The notes: generated by a model not told the origin, from the sequence alone. Positions 35,709 to 45,084 are shown, counted from the first letter of the stretch. The stretch is DNA of 64,000 nucleotides from Panacagrimonas sp052389915 (GCA_052389915.1 JBQTHL010000010.1:1-64000), one strand, 5' to 3'. Made by a program: numbers and translations.

Positions 35709-36998
35709 CTACCGGACATTCCCGTCTCCGAGAACGATCCATTTTTGTGAGGTGAGGCCCTCAAGCCCGACCGGTCCGCGCGCGTGAAACTTGTCGGTGC
35801 TGATGCCGATCTCCGCACCGAGTCCGTACTCGTAGCCGTCGGCAAAACGCGTCGAGGCATTGACCATCACCGAGCTCGAATCCACCTCGCGCAGGAAGCG
35901 CCGCGCGCGCGAGTAGTTCTCGGTGACGATGGAATCGGTGTGTGCCGAACCGTACTTCGCAATGTGGTCGATGGCCTCGTCGAGGCTGTCCACCACGCGC
36001 ACCGCGAGAATCGGCGCGAGATATTCCTCGGCCCAATCGGCTTCCGTCGCCGGCAGCGCAGCAGGAATGAGTGCGCGTGTGCGCTCGCAACCGCGTAGCT
36101 CGACACCGGCAGCGCCGTAGATGCGGCCGAGTTCGGGCAGCACTTTGACTGCCATCGGCGCATCGACCAGCAAGGTCTCCATGGTGTTACAGGTGCCGTA
36201 GCGCTGGGTCTTGGCGTTGACCGCAACCGCGATGGCTTTCTCGATATCCGCATCGCGATCGATGAACACGTGGCACACGCCGTCAAGATGTTTGATGACC
36301 GGCACGCGTGCGTTGTTCGACACGGCCGCGACCAGGCCTTTGCCGCCGCGCGGAATCACCACGTCGATGAATTCCGGCATCGTCACCATTTGTCCGACGG
36401 TGCCGCGGTCAGTGATGTCGAGCACCTGCACCGCGTCCTCCGGCAGCCCGGCGTCGCTTAAGCCGCGTTGCACGCAGCGCGCGATGGCGAGGTTGGAATG
36501 CATCGCCTCCGAACCACCACGCAGGATGCAGGCATTGCCCGACTTGAGACAGAGGCTGGCCGCGTCCGCGGTCACATTGGGACGCGATTCGTAAATGATG
36601 CCGACCACGCCCAGCGGCACTCGCATGCGGCCCACCTGGATACCGGAGGGGCGCATCCGCATGTCGGTGAGTTCGCCCACCGGGTCGGGCAGGTTCGCCA
36701 CTTCACGCACGCCCTCGGCCATGGCGGCGACGCGGCTCTCGTCGAGTTCCAGGCGGTCGAGCAGGGCGGCGTCCAGCTCGGCATCCCTGCCGGCGCGCAT
36801 GTCCTTCTCGTTGGCCGCCAGGATTTCGCGCGTCTGGTCGAGAATGATGCGCGCGAGCGCGAACAGGCAGGCGTTCTTCTGGCCGGTGTCGGCGCGCGCC
36901 ATGGCTCGGCTCGCCACGCGCGCGCGCTGACCCTTGTCGCGCATGTAGGTCGCGATTTCGTCCGTGCTCGCACGCGAAATTTTGGCAGCGTCGTTCAT
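35709..36998 (-). CDS. proA: Glutamate-5-semialdehyde dehydrogenase (gamma-glutamyl phosphate reductase)
   Basis: A protein of 429 residues that reduces gamma-glutamyl phosphate in proline synthesis. The catalytic cysteine is in RYGTCNTMETLLV; GVVGIIYESRPNVTADA is the family signature. The ATG at 36998 overlaps the holA stop by one base (TGATG); a TTG one codon earlier is less likely. proB is not in the window. Between holA and nadD it interrupts a common core order. Confidence 0.96.
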   Translation of the reverse strand: MNDAAKISRASTDEIATYMRDKGQRARVASRAMARADTGQKNACLFALARIILDQTREILAANEKDMRAGRDAELDAALLDRLELDESRVAAMAEGVREVANLPDPVGELTDMRMRPSGIQVGRMRVPLGVVGIIYESRPNVTADAASLCLKSGNACILRGGSEAMHSNLAIARCVQRGLSDAGLPEDAVQVLDITDRGTVGQMVTMPEFIDVVIPRGGKGLVAAVSNNARVPVIKHLDGVCHVFIDRDADIEKAIAVAVNAKTQRYGTCNTMETLLVDAPMAVKVLPELGRIYGAAGVELRGCERTRALIPAALPATEADWAEEYLAPILAVRVVDSLDEAIDHIAKYGSAHTDSIVTENYSRARRFLREVDSSSVMVNASTRFADGYEYGLGAEIGISTDKFHARGPVGLEGLTSQKWIVLGDGNVR

Positions 36999-38089
36999 CA
37001 AGCAATGGGTCGAATCACGCGGCGCCCGGCGGCCGCTAACACCAATGTTAACAACTCCTCCCAGGCCTGCTCCTTGCCGCCGGTCGATTTGGCGAGTTGG
37101 TCGATGAGCGAGGCCTGGCGCAGCCAGCCGTAGATCTGCGTCACGCGGGTGCGCGGCAGCGCCTTGGAGAACGCCGCGATGCGCGCGCGTGCAATGCGCG
37201 CATCGGCGCAGGCGCGCGCCGCATCGCCGCTACGCGCGAAGATCTGCTGCGCCTGCGCCCACTGGCGCAGGACCCAGGCCAGTGGTCCCAAAACGGCCAG
37301 CACGTCGAGACCTTCCTCGCGTAGCCGACTCAAGGTGTGAGCCGCGCCCGCGGCATCGCCGCCGAGCATACGATCACCCAGATCGAAGGCGTCGAAGCGC
37401 GAACTGTCGGCCACCGCGGCGCGCACCGTCTCAGCGTTGATCGCACCGTCCGGATGCAACAGCGCCAGCTTGTCGATGTCCTGCTTGGCGGCGAGCGCGT
37501 TGCCTTCGGTGCGCTCGGCCAGTTCCTGCACCGCGTCGCTGTCGGGTTTGAGGCCGGCGCCGCGCATGCGCGCTTCGACCCAGCCCGGCCATTGTTCGGG
37601 CGAGATCGGCGAGGCGTAGACCGAGGCGCCCGCGTTCTCCAGCGCGACGTACCAGGCTGCCTGCTGTTGTTTGTAATCGAGCTTGCCGGCGGTGACGAGC
37701 AAGAGCGTATCGGCCGGCGGACGCGCGGCCAGTTCGACGAGCAGTTTGGCGCCGTCAATGGACGACTTGCCGCGATCCTCCTCCTCGTCGTTGTCATCGT
37801 CTTCGACCGCTTTCGCCCGGCCCGGACTCGGCCCTTTCGGCATCCGGAGTTCGACAATCTTGCGCGAGGCGAACAGCGACATACTGCCGCAGGATTCGAT
37901 CACGCGGCTCCAGTCGAAGCTGCGTTCCACGTCGAAGATTTCGCGCTCGCTGTAGTCCTGCCGGCGCGCCGCAGCACGGATGGCGTCCAGCGATTCCTCA
38001 ATCAGCAGCGGCTCTTCGCCCGCCACCACGTAGATCGGCAGCAATTGTTTGCTGAGATGCGTGGACAAGGCTTCGGGCCGCAGCTTCAT
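36998..38089 (-). CDS. holA: DNA polymerase III delta subunit
   Basis: A protein of 363 residues, the clamp-opening subunit of the clamp loader. YVVAGEEPLLIEESLDAIR near the start and the C-terminal WLRQASLIDQLAK helix region are typical. Unusual is an acidic insertion around residues 95-107 (AVEDDDNDEEEDRGK) in the first domain. The ATG overlaps the glpD stop (ATGA). In most gammaproteobacteria lptE precedes holA; here glpD does. Confidence 0.93.
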   Translation of the reverse strand: MKLRPEALSTHLSKQLLPIYVVAGEEPLLIEESLDAIRAAARRQDYSEREIFDVERSFDWSRVIESCGSMSLFASRKIVELRMPKGPSPGRAKAVEDDDNDEEEDRGKSSIDGAKLLVELAARPPADTLLLVTAGKLDYKQQQAAWYVALENAGASVYASPISPEQWPGWVEARMRGAGLKPDSDAVQELAERTEGNALAAKQDIDKLALLHPDGAINAETVRAAVADSSRFDAFDLGDRMLGGDAAGAAHTLSRLREEGLDVLAVLGPLAWVLRQWAQAQQIFARSGDAARACADARIARARIAAFSKALPRTRVTQIYGWLRQASLIDQLAKSTGGKEQAWEELLTLVLAAAGRRVIRPIA

Positions 38090-39621
38090 GCGAGCATGGA
38101 CTCGGCGTCGGCGCGCGCGGCGGCGAGTTCGGGCACCAGCAAGGCCAGCGGCATGCGGCGACGCAACGCGTCATCGGCTGACAGCGCCATCTCGTCACGG
38201 AACGCGAGCTTGACCTCGGCGCGAATGAAAGGCGCGTCGGCGTGCACGCGATGCGCGAGCGTGGGATCGATGGCGATGAGTCCCAGCAATTCCTCGATCA
38301 AGGTGCCGTGCCGATGCGCGGCATGAAACGCGGAGACGCCATCCACGCCGGCCGCGGCGAGACGCTTGACCGCGCTGGCCAGCCAGGTCTCGAAGTCGTC
38401 GGGGGTCGGCGCACCGGGCAGCCTTCGCAGGTGTGTACGTGACCGGATCTTTTTCTGGCCGAGCGATTTCTGCACCGCGTCGACGATCTTCACCGCATCG
38501 CAGCGCGATGTCGTGTACTTGCCGCCGATGGGCAGAATCAGACGCGGCTCCGGCTCGGCGATGTCGAACTCGCGCGACACCGCGGACAGGCTCGCCGTGT
38601 CTTCGGCCAGCAAAGTGCGCACGCCGGAGTAGCGCGCGATCACATCGCTTTCGGTCCAACCCAGGCCGGGCAGGCCGATCTTGACGCCGTCGATGAGATA
38701 ACTCGTTTCCTCGTCGGTGGGCTGCGCATCGTCCGGAGACTGCACCTCCGACTCGGTGGTGCCGACGATGGTCTTGCCATACCAGGGAATCACGAAGAAC
38801 ACGCGGCCGTCTTTTGCAGTGAGCAGGAAGGCCTCGGTGCAACCGGCAATCTGCGGCAGCAGCAGGTGCGTGCCCTTGATGAGCTTGACCTTGGGCGCGT
38901 TTGGACCGAGCAGCGCGCGCGCCCAGGGACCGGCAGAGTTCACGACGCAGCGGGCACGCAGGTCGAACACCGTGTCCGAAACCGTGTCGCGCACTCTTGC
39001 GCCGGTGATTCCATTGGCGTCGCGCAGCAGCGTTTCCGCCTGCACGCGATTGGCGCAGACCGCACCGGCCGATTGCGCGGCCGCGACCACCGTCATGGTC
39101 ATGCGCGCGTCGTCTTCCTGGCAGTCGCCGTAGCGAAAACCGCTGACCAGATTGTCCGGGTCCACATAGGGATAGATCTTGAGCAGGCTCTTGGGCTGGA
39201 AGCGCTTGTGCGGCTTTACCGGCCCGCTGCCGAAGGCCAGCGCGTCGTAAAGCGTGAGACCCGCCGACAACATCAAGGGACTCGCGCGCGGCCCCTTCCA
39301 CACCGGCAGGATGAAATCCAGCGGCCGCACCAGGTGTGCCGCGATCCGCGACAAGGTCTTGCGCTCGCGCAGCGCGTGACGCACCAGCGCGAACTCGTAA
39401 TGTTCGAGGTAACGCAGGCCGCCATGGATCAGCTTGCTCGACGCCGAGGACGTACCGCTAGCCCAGTCGTTCTTCTCGATCAGCGCGACCTTGAGCCCGC
39501 GATGCGCGGCGTCGTAGGCGCTCCAGGCGCCATAGATGCCGCCGCCGATGACGAGTAAATCGAAGGCTTCGGAAAGACCGGTGACATCACGAATCAGGGG
39601 GAAAGCGGACGTCTTGCTCAT
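38086..39621 (-). CDS. glpD: Aerobic glycerol-3-phosphate dehydrogenase
   Basis: An FAD enzyme of 511 residues that oxidises glycerol-3-phosphate and feeds electrons to quinone at the inner membrane. The FAD motif is DLLVIGGGIYGAWSAYDAA (residues 21-39), followed by NDWASGTSSASSKLIHGGLRY, here split as WASGTSSASSK and LIHGGLRYLE. KYTTSRCDA and a C-terminal helical domain complete it. It overlaps prlC and holA by four bases on each side. glpK and glpF are not nearby. Confidence 0.95.
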   Translation of the reverse strand: MSKTSAFPLIRDVTGLSEAFDLLVIGGGIYGAWSAYDAAHRGLKVALIEKNDWASGTSSASSKLIHGGLRYLEHYEFALVRHALRERKTLSRIAAHLVRPLDFILPVWKGPRASPLMLSAGLTLYDALAFGSGPVKPHKRFQPKSLLKIYPYVDPDNLVSGFRYGDCQEDDARMTMTVVAAAQSAGAVCANRVQAETLLRDANGITGARVRDTVSDTVFDLRARCVVNSAGPWARALLGPNAPKVKLIKGTHLLLPQIAGCTEAFLLTAKDGRVFFVIPWYGKTIVGTTESEVQSPDDAQPTDEETSYLIDGVKIGLPGLGWTESDVIARYSGVRTLLAEDTASLSAVSREFDIAEPEPRLILPIGGKYTTSRCDAVKIVDAVQKSLGQKKIRSRTHLRRLPGAPTPDDFETWLASAVKRLAAAGVDGVSAFHAAHRHGTLIEELLGLIAIDPTLAHRVHADAPFIRAEVKLAFRDEMALSADDALRRRMPLALLVPELAAARADAESMLA

Positions 39622-41684
39622 GCAGCCTGCTCGCTCAGACCGTTATGCCGCAGCAAGGGCTCGATGCTCGGCTCGCGCCCGCGGAAATCATGGAACAGTT
39701 TCGCCGCCTCGCGCGAGCCCCCGCGCGACAGAATTTGCTCCAGGAATTTGCGCCCTGTCTCGCGAAGCTTCTCGGGTGTGAGGCCCGCTTCCTCGAAGGC
39801 CGCGAAAGCGTCGGCCGACAGTACCTCGGCCCACTTGTAGCTGTAGTAACCCGCTGCGTAGCCACCCGCAAAGACGTGGCTGAAGCTCCAGGGCATGCGG
39901 TTGAACGCGGGCGGCTTGAGCACCGAGACTTCATCGCGCACCGAGTCGATCAGCGCCAGCACTTCGGCGCCGCGTACCGGGTCGTAGTCGCGATGCAGGC
40001 GCAGATCGAACAGCGCGAACTCGACCTGCCGCACCGTGGCCAGACCCGTCTGGAAACGGCGCGACTCCCGCAGCTTGGCGATCTGTTCGTCCGGCAAAGG
40101 CTCACCGGTCTGCCAGTGCCGCGCGTAGGACTTGAGCAGCTCGGGCTCATAGCACCAGTTCTCCATGAACTGGCTCGGCAATTCCACCGCATCCCACTCG
40201 ACGCCGTGGATGCCGGACAGCGCGGCCTCCTCGACCTGCGTCATCAGCAGGTGCAGACCGTGGCCGAACTCGTGGTAGAGCGTCACCAGTTCGTCGTGGG
40301 TCAGCAGGCCGGGCTGATCGCCCAGCGGTGGCCGGAAATTGCAGACCAGGTACGCGACCGGCAACTGCAAGCCTTGCGCGGTGCCGCGACGGCCGGCGCA
40401 TTCGTCCATCCAGGCGCCACCGCGCTTCTGCTGGCGCGCGTAAGGGTCGAGATAGAAGCGTCCGAAGGTCTGGCCGCGCTCGTCTTGCAGCGCGTAGACC
40501 TGCACCTGCGGATGCCAGACCGAGGGGGCTTCGACCGGCACCACGCGCACACCGTACAGACGATGGATCAAATCGAAGAGTCCATCGAGCACCGACGGCA
40601 GCGGGAAATACGGACGCAGCGCTTCCTCGTTCAGACCCAGCTTCAGCTCCTTGAACTTCTCGCCGTAGTAGGCGAAGTCCCAGGGTTCCAGCTTGTCGGG
40701 GCCGCCGAGCGTCACCGCAAACGCGCGCAACTCGTCCACTTCGGCCTGCGCGCGCGGCTTGGCGCGCACCGCAAGATCGAGCAGGAAGCGCTCCACCGCA
40801 TCGGGCGACTCGGCCATCTTGGTGGCGAGCGACAACTCCGCGAAGTTCTTGTAGCCGAGCAGCAGCGCTTCCTCGTGGCGCAGCTTGAGAATCTCGTCCA
40901 TCAGCACGGAGTTGTCGAACTGACCGGCCTGCGGACCCTGGTCGGAGGCACGCGTGGCGTAGGCGGTGTAGATCTCGCGGCGTAGTTCGCGGTCGTCGGC
41001 GTAGGTGATGACGGCGTCGTAGCTTGGAAAGTCCAGGGTCAGCAACCAGCCTTCAAGATTCTTCGCCTTGGCTTTCGCGCTCGCTTGTTCCAGCGGGCCT
41101 TCGGCCATGCCGGCCAGGCGTGCACGGTCGGTGATGTTGAGCGACCAGGCCTGGATCGCGTCCATCAGGTTCTCTTCGAACCTGGTCTGGATCTCCGACA
41201 GGCGCATCGAGATCTGCTTGAAGCGATCCTTCTGTTCCGGCGGCAGGCCGATCCCGGAAAGGCGGAAATCGCGCAGCGCATCGCGGATGACCTTCTGCTT
41301 GATCTCGTCGAGCTTGGTGAAACCATCCGATTCGGACAAGCGCTTGTAGGCCTGGAACAGCGGCTCGGACTGCGACATCTCCAGTCCGTACTCCGTGACC
41401 TTGGGCAGGCCGGCATTGAACGCAGCGCGCCATTCGGCCATGGAGGTCACGCCGAACAGGTGCGACACCGGCCCCCAGGCGCGCGACAGGCGTTCGCCCA
41501 GTTCTTCCAGCGGCTCTATCAGCGTGCTCCAGGTGGGCTCCGCCAGCGTTTCCAGCAGGCGTCCGAGTTGCTCGCGGCTTTCGGCAAGAAGGGTGTCGAG
41601 CGCGGGTTCGGCGTGTTCGGGTTTCAGCTCGGCAAACGCCGGCAACGAGTTGAGCGGGCGGTCCAGCAGCAGCGGATTGGTCAT
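39618..41684 (-). CDS. prlC: Oligopeptidase A (M3 zinc metallopeptidase)
   Basis: A protein of 688 residues. The zinc motif HEFGH is at 471-475 in LVTLYHEFGHGLH, and the third ligand lies in the following HGVEWDAVELPSQFMENW region. It degrades signal peptides and other oligopeptides in the cytoplasm. It is the first gene of the minus-strand run to rlmH, and a weak sigma-70-like promoter lies upstream. Confidence 0.95.
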   Translation of the reverse strand: MTNPLLLDRPLNSLPAFAELKPEHAEPALDTLLAESREQLGRLLETLAEPTWSTLIEPLEELGERLSRAWGPVSHLFGVTSMAEWRAAFNAGLPKVTEYGLEMSQSEPLFQAYKRLSESDGFTKLDEIKQKVIRDALRDFRLSGIGLPPEQKDRFKQISMRLSEIQTRFEENLMDAIQAWSLNITDRARLAGMAEGPLEQASAKAKAKNLEGWLLTLDFPSYDAVITYADDRELRREIYTAYATRASDQGPQAGQFDNSVLMDEILKLRHEEALLLGYKNFAELSLATKMAESPDAVERFLLDLAVRAKPRAQAEVDELRAFAVTLGGPDKLEPWDFAYYGEKFKELKLGLNEEALRPYFPLPSVLDGLFDLIHRLYGVRVVPVEAPSVWHPQVQVYALQDERGQTFGRFYLDPYARQQKRGGAWMDECAGRRGTAQGLQLPVAYLVCNFRPPLGDQPGLLTHDELVTLYHEFGHGLHLLMTQVEEAALSGIHGVEWDAVELPSQFMENWCYEPELLKSYARHWQTGEPLPDEQIAKLRESRRFQTGLATVRQVEFALFDLRLHRDYDPVRGAEVLALIDSVRDEVSVLKPPAFNRMPWSFSHVFAGGYAAGYYSYKWAEVLSADAFAAFEEAGLTPEKLRETGRKFLEQILSRGGSREAAKLFHDFRGREPSIEPLLRHNGLSEQAA

Positions 41685-41719
41685 GTTTGAAGCAAGTCGA
41701 AAGGCAAGTTAATCGAACC

Positions 41720-41747
41720 AGTATTGTGCAGACTCGCCAGGGTTCAA
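41720..41747 (-). promoter_or_regulatory. Possible promoter of the prlC-rlmH operon
   Basis: On the minus strand TTGAAC (41747-41742), a 16-base spacer and AATACT (41725-41720), with the prlC ATG 36 bases further on. Each hexamer matches four of six bases. Confidence 0.35.
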
Positions 41748-41861
41748 GCGATCCGTGCCAAACCAAACGTGTGCATTGCGCACGATGACGCATTGCGTAT
41801 CGACGGAGATCTTGCGCGGAGCACGCACTACGGGCGCACCGCTCGGAGCACGTCCCCACTT

Positions 41862-42209
41862 TCACTTCTTCGGCTTGATCCCGAACAGATTGCCCAGACG
41901 ATTGCTCACCAGCCCGGTACCGAGGTTCACCGCCGCTGCGTAGTTCTCCACCAGTTCGCCGGTCTGGGTCTCGCGCAGGGCGTCCTGGAAACCCAGCTTC
42001 ACCTGTTCGCGAAACTGCGGCAGCAATTCCTCTCCCGCGGCCAGCACCCCGGCCTTGACGCGCTGCTCGAACTCGACCTGGATCTCGTCGATGGTTCTTT
42101 GCAGTTCCGAGGACAGGCGTCGCTTGTAGAACCAGAACGCCGCAGCCCAGGTCAGCGCTGCCGACAGCAATGCGGTGAGCAACACGTCGATTCCGAGTGC
42201 GGTGGTCAC
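41862..42209 (-). CDS. Small membrane-anchored coiled-coil protein
   Basis: A protein of 115 residues from a GTG with GGAG eight bases before it. One transmembrane helix at about 8-27 (LLTALLSAALTWAAAFWFY), then a charged helical region (SSELQRTIDEIQVEFEQRVK) likely to coil. No family recognised. A longer reading from further upstream lacks a signal and a ribosome site. It is divergent from the esterase gene. Confidence 0.68.
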   Translation of the reverse strand: MTTALGIDVLLTALLSAALTWAAAFWFYKRRLSSELQRTIDEIQVEFEQRVKAGVLAAGEELLPQFREQVKLGFQDALRETQTGELVENYAAAVNLGTGLVSNRLGNLFGIKPKK

Positions 42210-42392
42210 GGTTCGTCTCCTCTTCACCTGAGCATGCAAATCCCCAGTCTGCGCGAGTCTAGCCCGCGTCTTTCGCAGGTCGCCAGAACCGGTCACGCGG
42301 GACCGGAAAGCGCCCCACCTGCGCCCCTGCGGTAACATTCATGCTGCACTGCGGTCCAAACGTGTTCACGACTCCTGACGAGGATTTCACCT

Positions 42393-43313
42393 GTGCGGCT
42401 CTTGTTGACCGGCCTTCTGGCCCCCCTGGTTTTGCTTGGCGCCCTGACCGGTTGTTCCGGACAGAAGATGCTCAACACCCTGACTCCCTCTCGGGGATAC
42501 GACCTGGCCTCCAACTTGGTCTACGACCAGAACCGCACCTTGCGGCTGGACATTTACACTCCGCGCGGCGTGAAAAACGCTCCGGTGGTGGTGTTCTTTT
42601 ACGGCGGCCGCTGGTCGGAAGGCTCAAAGGACAACTACAAGTTCGTGGGCGAAGCGCTGGCCTCGCGCGGATTCGTCGCGGTGCTGCCGGACTATCGCCT
42701 GTATCCCGCGGTGCGCTTTCCGGAATTCGTCCACGACGCGGCGAACTCGGTAGCCTGGGTGCACTCGCACGTGAACACTTACGGCGGCGACCCGGAAAAG
42801 ATTTTCGTCATGGGTCACTCGTCCGGCGCTCACATCGCGGCGATGCTGGTGCTCAAGCAGGAGTTCATGGCCAATGCCGGCGGGTCGCGCACCTGGCTGC
42901 GCGGCATGATCGGCCTGGCTGGTCCCTACGACTTCCTGCCGATCACCGATCCGCAACTGCGCGACGTGTTTGCCCCGCCGGAGAAATTCGAACTGTCGCA
43001 GCCCATCCTGTTCACCGAGGGCGACAACCCGCCGATGCTGCTTATGCATGGAGAGGACGACGAGATCGTGTGGGTGAAGAACACGCGCAATCTCGCCGAG
43101 GCGGTGAAGAAGGCGGGAGGGCCGATCGAGACCGTGATCTATCCCAAGATGAGCCACAGCTTCATTCTCTCCTCGCTGGCCAAGCCGCTGCGCGGCCAGA
43201 CCGACGTGATCCAGCACCTCAGCGAGTTCGTGATCCGCTGGGCGAAGGCTCCGAGCGGCGCGCGCCAGCCGAACGACACGGATATCCAGACCACGCCGCT
43301 GGCGATCGAATAG
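42393..43313 (+). CDS. Alpha/beta-hydrolase lipoprotein (carboxylesterase)
   Basis: A protein of 306 residues starting at GTG with GAGGA upstream. The lipoprotein signal ends at GALTGC (Cys21). It has the carboxylesterase fold: oxyanion loop VVFFYGGRWSEG, nucleophile GHSSGAH, acid in MHGEDDEIV and His in MSHSF. It resembles BD-FAE/lipase-type esterases; the natural ester is unknown. The gamma-carbonic-anhydrase-like gene starts 21 bases later. Confidence 0.88.
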   Translation: MRLLLTGLLAPLVLLGALTGCSGQKMLNTLTPSRGYDLASNLVYDQNRTLRLDIYTPRGVKNAPVVVFFYGGRWSEGSKDNYKFVGEALASRGFVAVLPDYRLYPAVRFPEFVHDAANSVAWVHSHVNTYGGDPEKIFVMGHSSGAHIAAMLVLKQEFMANAGGSRTWLRGMIGLAGPYDFLPITDPQLRDVFAPPEKFELSQPILFTEGDNPPMLLMHGEDDEIVWVKNTRNLAEAVKKAGGPIETVIYPKMSHSFILSSLAKPLRGQTDVIQHLSEFVIRWAKAPSGARQPNDTDIQTTPLAIE

Positions 43314-43334
43314 GTTTTTTCGGAGAAGCAGGCC

Positions 43335-43865
43335 GTGATCCGCCGCTTTGGGAACATATCTCCGACACTGGGCGCCAGCGCGTACGTGGACGAACAGGCC
43401 TGCGTGATCGGCGACGTGCACCTGGGCGACGACGCATCCGTATGGCCGTTTGCCGTCGTGCGCGGCGACGTCAACCGCATCCGCATCGGCCATCGCACCA
43501 ACGTACAGGACGACTCGGTGCTGCACGTGACGCACGACGGGCCCTATTCGCCGGGCGGAGCCGACCTGGTCATCGGCGACGACGTGACCATCGGCCATGG
43601 CGTGATTCTGCATGCCTGCCACATCGGCAACCGCGTGCTGATCGGCATGGGCAGCCTCGTACTCGACAAGGCGCAGATCGAGGACGAGGTGTTCGTCGCC
43701 GCCGGCAGCCTCGTATCACCGGGCAAGCGGCTCAAGAGCGGCTGGCTGTACCGCGGCCAGCCGGCATTGCCGGTGCGCGAACTGACTTCGGCCGAACTGG
43801 CCAATCTCAAATACTCGGCCGAGCATTACGTGCGCGTGAAGAATCGCTATCTCGAAGCCCCCTAA
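43335..43865 (+). CDS. Gamma-class carbonic-anhydrase-like protein (YrdA type)
   Basis: A left-handed beta-helix protein of 176 residues with hexapeptide repeats (ACVIGDVHLGDDASVWPFAV, in the classic pattern). Three metal-binding histidines are in SVLHVTHDG, and IGHGVILHACHIG. Start GTG. Many YrdA-type proteins bind zinc but show little carbonic anhydrase activity, so the activity is uncertain. Confidence 0.93.
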   Translation: MIRRFGNISPTLGASAYVDEQACVIGDVHLGDDASVWPFAVVRGDVNRIRIGHRTNVQDDSVLHVTHDGPYSPGGADLVIGDDVTIGHGVILHACHIGNRVLIGMGSLVLDKAQIEDEVFVAAGSLVSPGKRLKSGWLYRGQPALPVRELTSAELANLKYSAEHYVRVKNRYLEAP

Positions 43866-43877
43866 AAAAATTCGCCA

Positions 43878-44002
43878 CGGATTGCGCGGATGAACGCGGA
43901 TCAAGACAAAAACTCAGTGGATGGGTCTTGTCGTTCGGCAATTGATCGCTTCGGCACCGACGCACCTTTCATTTCTTAATCTGCGTTCATCCGCGCAATC
44001 CG
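43878..44002. repeat. Inverted repeat between the gamma-CA and gpmA genes
   Basis: A 23-base arm (43878-43900, core GGATTGCGCGGATGAACGC) recurs inverted at 43980-44002 with one mismatch; the 79 bases between encode nothing. The sequence type (GGATTGCGCGGATGAACGCGG) is a dispersed noncoding repeat common in GC-rich proteobacteria. Confidence 0.85.
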
Positions 44003-44059
44003 CGTCCAAGAGCTTTTCGACGATAAACTTCCCGCTTCCAACGCCCGGACAATCCACCC

Positions 44060-44812
44060 ATGCCGACCCTCGTCCTCCTGCGCCACGGCCAGAGCCAGTG
44101 GAATCTCGATAATCGTTTCACTGGCTGGGTGGACGTGGATATCACCGAGGCCGGGCGCAAGGAAGCCCTGAACGCGGGCACCTTGATGAAAGCCGAAGGC
44201 TTGCACTTCGATTGCGCCCACACCTCCGTGCTCAAGCGCGCCATCCGCACGCTCGACACCGCGCTCGATGTGATGGACCAGATGTGGGTCCCCGTGTCCA
44301 AAACCTGGCGCCTCAACGAGCGTCATTACGGCGCGCTGCAAGGCCTGGACAAGGCCGAGACTACGGCCAAGCACGGCGAGGCGCAGGTGAAAATCTGGCG
44401 CCGCAGCTACGACGTACCGCCACCCGCCATGTCGACGAGCGACGCCGGGCATCCGGCAAACGACCCGCGTTACGCCAAACTGGATGTCAGTGTTCTGCCC
44501 GGCACCGAGTCGCTCGCCACCACGCTCGATCGCGTGCTGCCCTACTGGCACGACCAGATTGCGCCGCAGCTCAAGGCGGGGCAGACCTTGCTGGTCACGG
44601 CGCACGGCAATTCGCTGCGCGCGCTATACAAGTACCTCAACCATGTGTCCGAGTCGGACATCCTCGAACTCAATATCCCGACCGGCATCCCGCTCAAGTT
44701 CGAGCTGGACGCTGCGCTCAAAGTGCAGAGCTATCGGTACCTCGGCGATCCCGAAGCAGCCAAACGCGCGGCCGAAGCGGTGGCCAATCAGGCGAAAGCG
44801 GCAAAGGGGTAA
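44060..44812 (+). CDS. gpmA: 2,3-bisphosphoglycerate-dependent phosphoglycerate mutase
   Basis: A protein of 250 residues that interconverts 3- and 2-phosphoglycerate. The phosphohistidine is His9 in LLRHGQSQWN; NERHYGALQG and VTAHGNSLRAL hold the other active-site Glu and His. The residues FTGWVDVDITEAG are typical. It is a single gene between a noncoding repeat and a convergent small membrane-protein gene. Confidence 0.96.
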   Translation: MPTLVLLRHGQSQWNLDNRFTGWVDVDITEAGRKEALNAGTLMKAEGLHFDCAHTSVLKRAIRTLDTALDVMDQMWVPVSKTWRLNERHYGALQGLDKAETTAKHGEAQVKIWRRSYDVPPPAMSTSDAGHPANDPRYAKLDVSVLPGTESLATTLDRVLPYWHDQIAPQLKAGQTLLVTAHGNSLRALYKYLNHVSESDILELNIPTGIPLKFELDAALKVQSYRYLGDPEAAKRAAEAVANQAKAAKG

Positions 44813-44824
44813 AGCGGCAGCTCA

Positions 44825-44841
44825 GCGAAGTCTCACTTCGC
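44825..44841. terminator. Short hairpin between convergent gpmA and the YeaQ-type gene
   Basis: A 7-bp stem GCGAAGT/ACTTCGC with a three-base loop, 12 bases after the gpmA stop and overlapping the end of the opposite gene. No T run follows. It is a possible bidirectional end signal. Confidence 0.35.
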
Positions 44842-45084
44842 CGATTTGGCAACCAGGCTGTAGATCACCAGCACCACGATCGCGCCGACCACCGCACCCA
44901 TGAATCCCGCGGGCTGTCCCGGCGCGTAGAGCCCCAGCGCCTGGCCACCGTAGGTCGCGGTCAGGGCGCCTATTACGCCTAGCACCGTGGTCAGGATGAT
45001 GCCCATCTTGTCGTCGCCCGGTTTCAGGAAGCGGGCCAGCAGCCCGACGATGAAACCGATGACCAGCGTTCCGATGATGCTCAT
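44833..45084 (-). CDS. GlsB/YeaQ/YmgE-family membrane protein
   Basis: A protein of 83 residues with three short hydrophobic helices and the glycine-rich family pattern (IGTLVIGFIVGLLARFLKPG, GIILTTVLGVIGALTATYGG, GFMGAVVGAIVVLVIYSLV). Members are stress-induced inner-membrane proteins formerly called transglycosylase-associated; their function is unclear. Convergent with gpmA. Confidence 0.9.
   Translation of the reverse strand: MSIIGTLVIGFIVGLLARFLKPGDDKMGIILTTVLGVIGALTATYGGQALGLYAPGQPAGFMGAVVGAIVVLVIYSLVAKSAK

Noticed and set aside
36998..37001. TTG start of proA one codon before the ATG
   Set aside because: The ATG at 36998 gives the family N-terminus and the common TGATG overlap with holA.
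41053..41865. A 270-codon frame spanning the prlC start and upstream gap
   Set aside because: It is out of frame with prlC, Arg-rich, and covers the probable prlC promoter.
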